DNA of 64,000 nucleotides from Psychroflexus salarius (GCF_900129035.1 NZ_FQTW01000001.1:434001-498000), one strand, 5' to 3'; positions 46,300-53,805 are shown, counted from the first letter of the stretch. A program made the numbers and translations. The notes: generated by a model from the letters alone, not told the origin.

Positions 46300-47037
46300 A
46301 TGAAAATAATAAAAAAGTTTTATTTTGCTTTGTTGATAAGTTTTATTTCTTGTTCAACAAGTGATGATGAATTTTCTACATTCAATCATAGTAATGAAAA
46401 TACGCAGTCTTTAGAATTAACAAAAAAAAATAACATTCATAAAACAACTAATGTAATTAGTATATTACTATTTAAATTGGGTGTTGAAAAAATAATAGTT
46501 GATAAAACAAATAATGACCTTATAAGATACAACTTTAAAACTTTTAAAAGTTTTATAACTAAAGGGGAATTTATAGACCTCTCTAATTATACAATTATAT
46601 TGGAATCGGGAACTCTTTATTTAGAATCTGAACCAAATTATAAAATTAGCCTAAATAACGGCGAAATCTATTTAAGAACTAGCCCTGATAGTGAACTAAT
46701 TAAACAAAATAACATAAGCGACAACATTAGTATTAGAATCCTTAAATCTTTCCTTATAGAAATGACAGCTTCTAATGAAGTAAAGATGAACTTTCAAAAT
46801 CATATTGATAATATTGTTACTGAAAAACGCGTTGGTTGTTCATTTTGGGACACTTATGTTGTTTTTAGTGGCGTTATGCCTTCTAGTAGTCATAGTTTAG
46901 CCGAAGCTAACCTACAAGACGAAATAGCAGCTTACGCATCTGAATTATCAGGTTGTAGGAAAGTTGGTGGTGTTGATACATCTTGTGTTTCGGGAAATCA
47001 CGCTTGTTGGTCTACTCAAAACTATTGTTGTGATTAG
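46300..47037 (+). CDS. Lipoprotein with Cys-rich C-terminal tail, unknown
   Basis: 245 aa. The N-terminus (FYFALLISFISCSTSDDEF) is a lipoprotein signal with Cys near residue 18. The middle is polar, with strand-like repeats of hydrophobic/charged residues (YTIILESGTLYLESEPNYKI). The last 70 residues contain six cysteines: VGCSFWDTY, LSGCRKVGG, DTSCVSG, NHACWSTQ and NYCCD at the very end. This resembles disulfide-rich secreted peptides such as the C-termini of Bacteroidota NVEALA-type precursors, but no match is claimed. It is preceded by leader copy A and followed by its own terminator. Confidence 0.72.
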   Translation: MKIIKKFYFALLISFISCSTSDDEFSTFNHSNENTQSLELTKKNNIHKTTNVISILLFKLGVEKIIVDKTNNDLIRYNFKTFKSFITKGEFIDLSNYTIILESGTLYLESEPNYKISLNNGEIYLRTSPDSELIKQNNISDNISIRILKSFLIEMTASNEVKMNFQNHIDNIVTEKRVGCSFWDTYVVFSGVMPSSSHSLAEANLQDEIAAYASELSGCRKVGGVDTSCVSGNHACWSTQNYCCD

Positions 47038-47052
47038 TATAATCAAAGTTAT

Positions 47053-47096
47053 AAACAACTTCTCAAAGCTAGTATTTTGGGAAGTTGTTTAAAATA
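47053..47096 (+). terminator. Terminator after the Cys-rich lipoprotein gene
   Basis: Stem AAACAACTT (47053-47061) with AAGTTGTTT (47082-47090), extended by CTCAAA/TTTGGG, giving about 15 bp including one wobble pair. It follows the stop by 16 bp and separates the lipoprotein from the small membrane protein. Confidence 0.75.
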
Positions 47097-47170
47097 ATCA
47101 AATTAATAACTAAAATTAGTTAAATTCCGTATTATTATTTAATAAATTTAAGTCAAAAAAATATACAGTT

Positions 47171-47398
47171 ATGAATTTAGTTTATGGGTTGATAACCCCT
47201 ACAGTAAGTCTTTTAATTGGAGTGATATATGCGATAGTACTAATTTATTCAATTTTTATTATTGTTAAAAACGAAAAAAGTATTAATGCGCTATTGTGGT
47301 TAATTTTTGCGCTTTTTATTCCTTTTTTTGGAAGTTTAATTTACATAGCTAGACATTTCTTGTACAACAAGAAGAATAATTTTGAATTAAACAATTAA
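47171..47398 (+). CDS. Small two-helix membrane protein, PLDc_N-like (75 aa)
   Basis: Two membrane helices: VSLLIGVIYAIVLIYSIFII and ALLWLIFALFIPFFGSLIYI. The W-x-x-F-x-x-F-x-P-F-x-G-x-x-x-Y pattern in the second helix is that of PLDc_N (cardiolipin-synthase N-terminal) domains, which also occur alone in small proteins, some beside bacteriocin genes as putative immunity proteins. An inverted repeat TAACTAA-AA-TTAGTTA at 47107-47122 lies upstream and may be an operator. Its stop is followed 13 bp later by the antiporter remnant B. Function unknown; an immunity role is only a hypothesis from position. Confidence 0.65.
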   Translation: MNLVYGLITPTVSLLIGVIYAIVLIYSIFIIVKNEKSINALLWLIFALFIPFFGSLIYIARHFLYNKKNNFELNN

Positions 47399-47433
47399 GT
47401 GATAAGTTAATTTTACAAGCTATAACTTAGCAT

Positions 47434-47709
47434 TTAAAATCTCAGCGCTAAAAAAACAAATATTAAATAAGGAATTAAAATTAAAGCCCCTTTATAACGA
47501 CCGATGGTGTGCCGTTTTGGTAATAAGGCTAAAATCAAGATCAATACGGCAAAGCCAATCATCCAAAATATATCAACACTTAAAACAGATTTAGTTTGCA
47601 ACGCAATAGGCTTAATCATAGCCGTTATACCTAACACAGAGGCGATATTAAAAATGTTAGAGCCAATTAAATTACCTAAAGAAATGGCTTTTTCGTACTT
47701 AAAAGCGTT
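47434..47709 (-). pseudogene. Remnant of the Na+/Ca2+ antiporter 3' end (copy B)
   Basis: Matches the complete gene at 52628-53575 with about ten base differences over 270 bp. The frame remains open for about 91 codons (KYEKAISLGNLIGSNIFNIA to the stop), but no start or membrane N-terminus exists, and the homology stops abruptly at 47709 where the leader-cassette sequence begins. The repeat extends leftward to 47412 and includes TTTACAAGCTATAAC, the last codons and stop of the barrel-protein gene, matching 52606-52620. Together with the leader it fills the gene-free gap 47399-48029. Confidence 0.85.
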
Positions 47710-47858
47710 TTTAAAAAGAATATTTTAAAAATAGACAGCACATTATTATGAAAAAACAATTTTAACATTATAGTTAAGGCTGTTTGTATTTTTTTTTTTT
47801 TTAGGTTCGCATCATAACCAATTTAAATCGACATGTTTTCTTAGTTAATCATTAAAAA

Positions 47859-47992
47859 GAGAAAGCTCCTACAAGGTAGAAGCTTCTCCCGAAAGATGCA
47901 TGAAAAACTTACATCTCACTCAACAATGCAAATGTAAGGTTTTCATGAGACCTGAACAGCCTTTTGAGCTGAAAACACCATCCATTAAGATG
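47859..47992 (+). ncRNA. Structured leader RNA, copy B (four hairpins)
   Basis: H1 47859-47888, H2 47899-47947, H3 47957-47971 (loop CTTTTGA) and H4 47979-47992 (loop CATTAA). All stem bases match copy A. The ATG of the 71-residue protein lies 38 bp after H4. Confidence 0.55.
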
Positions 47993-48001
47993 ATAAACTG
48001 A
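47900..48001 (+). CDS. Possible leader small protein, copy B (33 aa)
   Basis: ATG 47900 opens a 33-codon frame, MKNLHLTQQCKCKVFMRPEQ plus 13 residues ending KMIN. It has no shift, unlike copy A, and is the more likely ancestral form. Residues 10-12 are CKC. It ends 28 bp before the next ATG. It overlaps the hairpins, and neither reading can be excluded. Confidence 0.35.
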   Translation: MKNLHLTQQCKCKVFMRPEQPFELKTPSIKMIN

Positions 48002-48029
48002 CAACTTAATTTTTTTAAATTTTAATATC

Positions 48030-48245
48030 ATGAAAAAAGTATTTTCAATTATTGCAATCGGTGCAATGACCCTAAGTTTAAGTAGTTATAGCTTACCTGA
48101 AACGCCATCAGATTGCGTTAGAGAATCATTAGCTATTGTAGAATCAGTTGCTGATGAATTTGGAGATGATTTAAATGGCGAATTTAAAAACTTTTATATG
48201 GCAGAATATTTAGATATGTATGAAAGTTGTGTAAATTCTCTGTAA
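48030..48245 (+). CDS. Small exported protein (71 aa), unknown
   Basis: A signal peptide KKVFSIIAIGAMTLSLSSYS is followed by a mature part of about 48 acidic residues: LPETPSDCVRESLAIVESVA and ending EYLDMYESCVNSL. Two cysteines (after LPETPSD and near the C-terminus) could form a disulfide joining two helices. No family is recognised. It follows leader copy B and is closed by its own terminator, so it forms a single-gene transcript in the same position as the Cys-rich lipoprotein after copy A. Confidence 0.72.
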   Translation: MKKVFSIIAIGAMTLSLSSYSLPETPSDCVRESLAIVESVADEFGDDLNGEFKNFYMAEYLDMYESCVNSL

Positions 48246-48257
48246 ATCAAATTTATT

Positions 48258-48288
48258 AACCGCTTGAAATTATTTTAAGCGGTTTTTA
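48258..48288 (+). terminator. Terminator after the 71-aa protein gene
   Basis: Stem AACCGCTT (48258-48265), 11-nt loop, stem AAGCGGTT (48277-48284) running into T. It follows the stop by 12 bp. Confidence 0.83.
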
Positions 48289-48303
48289 CTTAAATATTTT
48301 AAA

Positions 48304-49011
48304 ATGAAGAATTTGATTTTATATACTTGTTTAGTTTTTAGTTACTTTTTTTATGCTCAAACTAACAATATTTATGAGGTAGATTACGTCTTACAACTGG
48401 ATCATGAGGTTTTAAATAAATCTCTAAAAACGATGAAAAACCAAAAAGTAAAACATTTTATAGCCAAACATGCTGATACCTTTGAAGAAGTCCAAGCCAA
48501 GTTAATTTTTAATGCTAAGGCTGCTAAATATGCTGTTCGAAAACAACTGCAAAATGATTTTAATCAAAAGTCTAATTTTTTTGAAAAGCATGCAGGAGGA
48601 AAGTCAACCTACTATTATGATAATGAAAAAAAAATAGCCTATTACACTTCTACTTTGATAAATAAAACAAATGTAGTGTATGAAAGAGAATGGAAAATCT
48701 TAAAAGAAAGTGAAGAGATTTTAGGTTTTAGATGCTACAAAGCTGAATTAATTCTTGATCAAGAAGGAAAAATGTTTGTGTGGTTTACCAATGAAATACC
48801 TTATCCTTATGGACCATTGCGATTTAATAATTTACCGGGTTTAATTTTAAAAGCAGAGGTAAAAAACGGTTTAATCACTTATTTAGCGACTAATATAAAG
48901 ACAAAAAGAAAAAACAAACCGATCATTGAAGAAACCGATCATCGGTTTATGAGTGAGGAAGAATACATGAAGGAATTGAAGAAAAACAACCCACTATTTG
49001 AGGGTTTTTAA
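48304..49011 (+). CDS. GLPGLI-family protein 1, exported
   Basis: 235 aa. Signal peptide (LILYTCLVFSYFFYAQ). The family motif is present as NLPGLI at residues 176-181, within the wider pattern VWFTNEIPYPYGPLRFNNLP. An upstream LGFRCYKAEL segment is also typical of GLPGLI proteins. The family is a Bacteroidota paralogous set of unknown function, often beside outer-membrane barrel genes, as here. It differs from its neighbour at 49103 by a substituted first motif residue (N instead of G). Confidence 0.88.
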   Translation: MKNLILYTCLVFSYFFYAQTNNIYEVDYVLQLDHEVLNKSLKTMKNQKVKHFIAKHADTFEEVQAKLIFNAKAAKYAVRKQLQNDFNQKSNFFEKHAGGKSTYYYDNEKKIAYYTSTLINKTNVVYEREWKILKESEEILGFRCYKAELILDQEGKMFVWFTNEIPYPYGPLRFNNLPGLILKAEVKNGLITYLATNIKTKRKNKPIIEETDHRFMSEEEYMKELKKNNPLFEGF

Positions 49012-49024
49012 AAATAAAGTTTAA

Positions 49025-49093
49025 ACCTTTTTCTATCTCGAAATTTGTGAAGATTCAGACGGAATACCAGAAGATGTAGCTATTATCGACTAA
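49025..49093 (+). pseudogene. Possible 20-codon relic of a coding sequence
   Basis: In one frame the gap reads FFYLEICEDSDGIPEDVAII then D and stop (TAA 49091-49093), with a stop just before it. It looks like the C-terminal end of a secreted domain left behind by a deletion. It may be chance. Confidence 0.25.
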
Positions 49094-49102
49094 ACAACAA
49101 TT

Positions 49103-49849
49103 ATGAATTACAAACGACTTTACATTTTAGTATTATTATTAAATTTTACTTTAGCCCACGCACAATCTGATTTTAAAGTAACTTACAAAAAAAGAGTGCT
49201 ACCAGAATATTTTCAAATTTCGGACTCTGTGAGTGACGTTAAAAAATCAAGATATTTGAAAGTAAGAAATAGCGTAAAACGAAATATTGGTAAATTTAAA
49301 TATACTTTACAAATAGATACGGAGTCTAATATTTCTGAGTTTAAGGTGATTGAAACCATGAGTGTTGATGGCAACGAAAGGTTTAACAACAATTTGAAAG
49401 GTATGTTAGGCGGTCGTTTTCCGATATATAATCATTTAAAAAAAGATAGTGTTTTTGAAAATGCTGATTTCAGAGGAAAGATATATTTTACAAGTTACAA
49501 AAGCCCGCGATACAAATGGCGTTTAACAAAGAAAACGAAAGACATTCTTGGTTTTAAGTGTTATTTGGCTGTTACTGAAGAGAGCACAGACAAAACGGTT
49601 ATTTTTAATTTTCAAAAAGATAAAAAGGAAGCTTTTCATGCTTGGTACGCACCGAGTTTACCCGCTAAATATGGACCATCATTTTTTACAGGTTTACCAG
49701 GATTAGTATTGCAAGCTGGAAATAAGAAAATGGAAATTTATGCCCTAGATATAAAAAATGTTAGCAATGTAGAGGTTGAATTTCCTGACAAAAAATCAAT
49801 TACAGAAGAACAAAAAAATAAACAACTTAAAGCCTTGATTGGCAGGTAA
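49103..49849 (+). CDS. GLPGLI-family protein 2, exported
   Basis: 248 aa. Signal peptide (LYILVLLLNFTLAHAQ). Motif GLPGLV at residues 197-202 inside HAWYAPSLPAKYGPSFFTGL; ILGFKCYLA upstream is the second conserved block. A second copy of the same family as 48304, with limited identity, so an old duplication. It is separated from the barrel gene by a perfect terminator hairpin. Confidence 0.9.
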   Translation: MNYKRLYILVLLLNFTLAHAQSDFKVTYKKRVLPEYFQISDSVSDVKKSRYLKVRNSVKRNIGKFKYTLQIDTESNISEFKVIETMSVDGNERFNNNLKGMLGGRFPIYNHLKKDSVFENADFRGKIYFTSYKSPRYKWRLTKKTKDILGFKCYLAVTEESTDKTVIFNFQKDKKEAFHAWYAPSLPAKYGPSFFTGLPGLVLQAGNKKMEIYALDIKNVSNVEVEFPDKKSITEEQKNKQLKALIGR

Positions 49850-49874
49850 AATAAATGTAAAATCGTTTGTTTTA

Positions 49875-49905
49875 TTTAACCCTCATTTTTGAGGGTTAAA
49901 TTTTT
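49875..49905 (+). terminator. Terminator after GLPGLI gene 2
   Basis: Perfect 10-bp stem TTTAACCCTC (49875-49884) and GAGGGTTAAA (49891-49900), loop ATTTTT, then T run. Confidence 0.85.
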
Positions 49906-49940
49906 ATGATAATTGATACAAAAAAAATTTAAATTTATAT

Positions 49941-52619
49941 ATGAATCAACTATTCAAAATATTTCTATTAATCCTCATCCCACTGACCAGTTTTCCCCAA
50001 ACCCACGAACTTGAAGGCAAAATTCAAGATAGTCTTCAGAACGGCATTCCCAACACCAATATCATAGCCACACCTTTAGACACAGATGATGAAATCACCT
50101 TTTCCATCAGCGACCAAAAGGGCAGATACCGCTTAATACTGAGTGAGCATTCAAGATATCTGGTAGAAATCACACACTTGGGCTTTAAAAAAATTTCAGA
50201 TACCATTCAGATTTCAGAAGATCAAACACAGAATTTCACCTTACAAGAAAGTACAGAAAGCTTAGAAGAAGTCTTAATTCGTCAGGAAATGGCAGTTATT
50301 GTGAAAGAAGACACCATCACTTACCGCACCGACCAATTCAAAACAGGAGAAGAACGCAAACTGCGCGATGTGCTCAAAAAACTTCCCGGCGTCGAAGTCG
50401 ATCGGGAAGGCAACGTGAAAGTCAATGGAAAATCAGTCACTAAACTCATGGTTGATGGCAAAACCTTTTTTACCGGCGACGAAAAATTGGGTGTCAACAA
50501 TATTCCTGCCGATGCGGTCGATGAAGTCGAAGCCCTGGACAATTACAATGATGTGGCTTTTCTGAAAGGTTTGGAAGACAGCGACAAAATGGCGCTGAAC
50601 ATCAAGCTGAAAGACGGCAAAAAGAAATTTGCCTTTGGCGATGTAGAAGCCGGCGCAGGCATTGAAAACCGGTATTTGCTGCATCCTAAACTCTTTTATT
50701 ACAGCCCAAAAACCGCCGTCAATCTTATAGGCGATTTCAATAATGTAGGTCAGAAATCCTTTACCGTGCAAGACTATTTAGATTTTGAAGGCGGATTTGG
50801 TTTGGCGCTAGAAGACCCGTCAACCTATTTCAATTTATATTCAGACGAGTTTGCCCAATTTCTTCGAGAAGATGAATTTACCTACAGTAAAAACGATTTT
50901 GCAGCCGCCAGTTTGTATCAAGATTTAGGCAGGAATTTTAGTTTAGATGCGTACAGTATTTTCAACAAAGGCAAACTGCGCACCAAAACCGTTCAAGATA
51001 TTTCCTACCAATCGAGCAGTCAGGCAGACGAATTTCGGAATAATACCGGTCAAAACGATCTGTTGTTTAGCATCAACAAAATAAAACTGCGCTACGACAA
51101 TATGGACAATGTCGATTTGCGTGCCAACACCACCATAAAATACAACGATGGCGAATCGCAAAGCAATTTGAGTTCGTTGGTTCAAAACAATGAGGAATTT
51201 GTAAACACCAACAACCAACCGAGACAGCTGGAATTTACACAAACCTTGAATTTAAACACACAATTTTCTTATAAACATACCACAAAAGCAGAAATCACGT
51301 TCAAACATAGTGAAAGCAACAACAATCGCCTATGGGATTTCAACGAAGCTTTGTTTACCGATATAATGCCTTTGGTCGTTGAAGACGATAGTTTTCAGTT
51401 GGAGCAAGACCATACAACCAAACTGAATAACATCAAACTCAATGCGAAACATTATTGGGTGTTGGCAGATTTCCATCACATTTATCCTGTTGCTGGATTC
51501 AATTATTTCAACACGGAATTCAACACTCTAGACCGTCAAATATTGAACGATGGAAGCATCAACAGTTTTGAAGATGCGGGTTTCAACAACCGTTTGGATT
51601 TCAGTTTATTGGATGCGTATGTCGGTTTTCAGTACAAAACGCAAATCGACGATTTGGTGCTGCGTCCAGGTCTTGTTGTTCATAATTACAATTGGAATGT
51701 GGCGCAATTCAGCAATGAAATTGCCAACGAGAATAAGATGATGCTTTTACCAGAGTTTTTTGCTGAATATGAATTCAATTCTTCAAAAAAAATAAAACTA
51801 GAATACAATCGCTATTCGAATTTCAGCAAAATTTCGCAGTTTGCCAACCGCTTACGTTTGCAAAGTTTCAACCAGTTGTATCGTGGAAACAGCGAGTTAG
51901 AAAATCAAATTTATAATCGCATTCGTTTAAATTATCGGAATTTCAATATGTTCAGAGGCCTGATTTACTTTATCAACTTAAGTTACAGCCATCGCGAACA
52001 GAGCATCAGAAACCTCACGGAAATAGACGGCATCGACCAAATCAGCACAAGTATTTATACCGATTTACCAGAAAATACGTACAGCATTTCAGGAAATATC
52101 AACAAGCGCATTTCAGATTATAGGCTCAGTTTTGGGACTAATTTTAGTTTTTCAGATTATTCCAGAATTATCAATAATGAAACCTTAGATTACCAAAATA
52201 ACAACTATGGCTATAATCTAAAAGTGCAGACTAGATACGACGAATGGCCAAATTTGGAAGTCGGTTTTCGGCATTCATTTTCAGAATTGAGTTCAGAAAA
52301 TTCCACGAATGAATTTATGCGAATTACGCCATTTGCCATTTTAGAATATGATTTTTTCGAGGATTTCATTTTCAAATTCAATTATGATTATAATTATTTT
52401 GAAAACCAAAGCACCAACAATATCAACCGATTTGAAATTGCAGAATCCAGTCTGTTTTACAGCAAAGAAGACTCCGCGTGGGGTTTTGAAATTCAAGCCA
52501 CCAACTTATTTGATGTCAGTTTCAAAAGAGAAAACTCCGTCAATGAATTTATCGTCGCCGATCGGCGCATTTTTCTTCAACCCAGAACCATTTTATTCAA
52601 ATTGATTTACAAGCTATAA
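49941..52619 (+). CDS. Outer-membrane beta-barrel protein with carboxypeptidase-like regulatory domain (TonB-receptor-like)
   Basis: 892 aa. Signal peptide (FKIFLLILIPLTSFPQ), then a carboxypeptidase regulatory-like domain (residues about 22-105: HELEGKIQDSLQNGIPNTNI). Next is a plug-like domain with LRDVLKKLPGVEVDREGNVK and VNGKSVTKLMVDGKTFFTGD, and finally a barrel of the OMP_b-brl_3 type ending in ILFKLIYKL. Base and codon use differ from the flanking genes: Leu is often TTG or CTG, and two sampled 60-bp lines are 43% and 47% G+C. This suggests transfer. It is the GLPGLI partner by position; the ligand is unknown. It converges with the antiporter gene. Confidence 0.88.
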   Translation: MNQLFKIFLLILIPLTSFPQTHELEGKIQDSLQNGIPNTNIIATPLDTDDEITFSISDQKGRYRLILSEHSRYLVEITHLGFKKISDTIQISEDQTQNFTLQESTESLEEVLIRQEMAVIVKEDTITYRTDQFKTGEERKLRDVLKKLPGVEVDREGNVKVNGKSVTKLMVDGKTFFTGDEKLGVNNIPADAVDEVEALDNYNDVAFLKGLEDSDKMALNIKLKDGKKKFAFGDVEAGAGIENRYLLHPKLFYYSPKTAVNLIGDFNNVGQKSFTVQDYLDFEGGFGLALEDPSTYFNLYSDEFAQFLREDEFTYSKNDFAAASLYQDLGRNFSLDAYSIFNKGKLRTKTVQDISYQSSSQADEFRNNTGQNDLLFSINKIKLRYDNMDNVDLRANTTIKYNDGESQSNLSSLVQNNEEFVNTNNQPRQLEFTQTLNLNTQFSYKHTTKAEITFKHSESNNNRLWDFNEALFTDIMPLVVEDDSFQLEQDHTTKLNNIKLNAKHYWVLADFHHIYPVAGFNYFNTEFNTLDRQILNDGSINSFEDAGFNNRLDFSLLDAYVGFQYKTQIDDLVLRPGLVVHNYNWNVAQFSNEIANENKMMLLPEFFAEYEFNSSKKIKLEYNRYSNFSKISQFANRLRLQSFNQLYRGNSELENQIYNRIRLNYRNFNMFRGLIYFINLSYSHREQSIRNLTEIDGIDQISTSIYTDLPENTYSISGNINKRISDYRLSFGTNFSFSDYSRIINNETLDYQNNNYGYNLKVQTRYDEWPNLEVGFRHSFSELSSENSTNEFMRITPFAILEYDFFEDFIFKFNYDYNYFENQSTNNINRFEIAESSLFYSKEDSAWGFEIQATNLFDVSFKRENSVNEFIVADRRIFLQPRTILFKLIYKL

Positions 52620-52627
52620 CTTAGCAT

Positions 52628-53575
52628 TTAAGATCTCAGCGCTAAAACAACAAATATTAAATAAGGAATTAAAATTAAAGCCCCTTTATAACGACCGATG
52701 GTGTGCCGTTTTGGTAATAAGGCTAAAATCAAGATCAATACGGCAAAGCCAATCATCCAAAATATATCAACACTTAAAACAGATTTAGTTTGCAACGCAA
52801 TAGGCTTAACTAAAGCCGTTATGCCTAACACAGCCGCAATATTAAAAATGTTAGAGCCAATTAAATTACCTAAAGAAATGGCTTTTTCACCTTTAAAAGC
52901 GGCAATTAATGAAGCTGCTAACTCTGGAACGCTGGTTCCAAAAGCAATCATAGTTACTGATATTACTAATTCACTAACACCAAGTGTCTTAGCAATTTCT
53001 ACAGAACCTTGTACAAGCCAATCAGAACCAAAATACAAACCAAGACCACCAATAATTAACCAGACTACTATTTTAAAGGTTGAGACTTCTTTTAATTGCT
53101 CATCGACTTCTTCACTTGTAAAAGATTTTTTACCACGCACCTTTCTAACCAAAATAAATAAGTAAACAAACAAGCAACTTAACAAAACCAAGCCTTCTAA
53201 GGCTGAAATTACTTCACCAGACTTTAGCATAAAATACAATAAGCCTGAAAACAACATCATCACTGGCCAATTTAAACGGTAAAAGTCTTTATCGATCCCA
53301 ATACTCGAAATTAAGCTTGTTACTCCTAAAACTAAGCCGATGTTGGCAATATTAGAGCCGACTACATTACCCAATGAAATATCAGAAAAACCTTCTAAAG
53401 CCGCCTGTAAACTCACAATCAATTCTGGAGCCGAAGTCGAAAAAGACACAACGGTTAATGCAATGATCATTTTAGAAATCTTTAATTTAAATGATAAAGC
53501 AACAGATGAACGTACTAAAAATTCACCGCCAATAACTAAAGCTGCTAAGCCTATTAAAACTAAAATTACATTCAT
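52628..53575 (-). CDS. Na+/Ca2+ antiporter (CaCA family, YrbG-like), complete
   Basis: 315 aa, about ten membrane helices in two inverted halves. The alpha-1 repeat is TVVSFSTSAPELIVSLQAAL with NVVGSNIANIGLVLGVTSL; the alpha-2 repeat is MIAFGTSVPELAASLIAAFK with NLIGSNIFNIAAVLGITAL. This is the complete copy; its last third is present twice more as remnants at 47434-47709 and 45831-45980. It exports Ca2+ in exchange for Na+ or K+ (family knowledge). Confidence 0.94.
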   Translation of the reverse strand: MNVILVLIGLAALVIGGEFLVRSSVALSFKLKISKMIIALTVVSFSTSAPELIVSLQAALEGFSDISLGNVVGSNIANIGLVLGVTSLISSIGIDKDFYRLNWPVMMLFSGLLYFMLKSGEVISALEGLVLLSCLFVYLFILVRKVRGKKSFTSEEVDEQLKEVSTFKIVVWLIIGGLGLYFGSDWLVQGSVEIAKTLGVSELVISVTMIAFGTSVPELAASLIAAFKGEKAISLGNLIGSNIFNIAAVLGITALVKPIALQTKSVLSVDIFWMIGFAVLILILALLPKRHTIGRYKGALILIPYLIFVVLALRS

Positions 53576-53606
53576 TAGCTCATAATTTTCTGCGAAAATA
53601 GAACTT

Positions 53607-53769
53607 ATACCAAATATCCCATAAAATAAGACAGATAAATAGTTTCTAATTGTCTTTCTCTTCGTTAAAAAAAAATGAAACGTAGCTTTGGCTATGCTTA
53701 ATTTTTTTGCCTTGATTAAGACAATTATAATTCAATTTCATTTATCTTATCCTATAGAATATTTGGTAT
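53607..53769. repeat. Foldback (MITE-like) inverted-repeat element, about 163 bp
   Basis: Nested inverted repeats: ATACCAAATAT (53607-53617) with ATATTTGGTAT (53759-53769); AGATAAAT (53633-53640) with ATTTATCT (53740-53747); AATTGTCTT (53648-53656) with AAGACAATT (53718-53726); tip CGTAGC-TTTG-GCTATG near 53681-53696. The whole stretch can fold into one long imperfect hairpin. No transposase is present. It lies in the 284-bp gap between the antiporter and blaI; the remainder of the gap is the blaI promoter. Confidence 0.65.
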
Positions 53770-53805
53770 TAATTTCTGGTTTGTGAAAATGTTAAAAACT
53801 ATTTT

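Larger units (their letters stand above)
45932..46306 (+). repeat. Direct repeat, leader cassette copy A (pair with 47660-48036)
   Basis: About 370 bp nearly identical to 47660-48036. It starts within the antiporter remnant, passes through the fusion point (TTTTAAAAATAGACAGCAC), an inverted repeat TTAAC-ATTATA-GTTAA (46034-46049), a 12-T tract (46061-46072), the structured leader, and ends with the first seven bases of the downstream gene (ATGAAAA). The cargo genes after it are unrelated in the two copies. Confidence 0.88.
47660..48036 (+). repeat. Direct repeat, leader cassette copy B (pair with 45932-46306)
   Basis: Same order as copy A: antiporter segment, fusion point, TTAAC/GTTAA inverted repeat, T tract, structured leader, ATGAAAA. 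The T tract is 14 long (47789-47802), against 12 in copy A. The downstream gene differs completely from that after copy A. Confidence 0.88.

Noticed and set aside
47434-47637. A separate 67-residue membrane protein gene
   Set aside because: It is the copied end of the antiporter, without its own start or N-terminal helices; annotated as a remnant.
50321-51242. Antisense genes within the barrel-protein gene
   Set aside because: These long minus-strand frames mirror the codon bias of the plus-strand gene; they have no start context and no recognisable product.
45831-52903. Integrative element inserted at the antiporter 3' end
   Set aside because: Duplicated 3' ends fit such a model, but no integrase, relaxase or transposase is in the interval, and the duplicated part is about 300 bp; tandem duplication is simpler.
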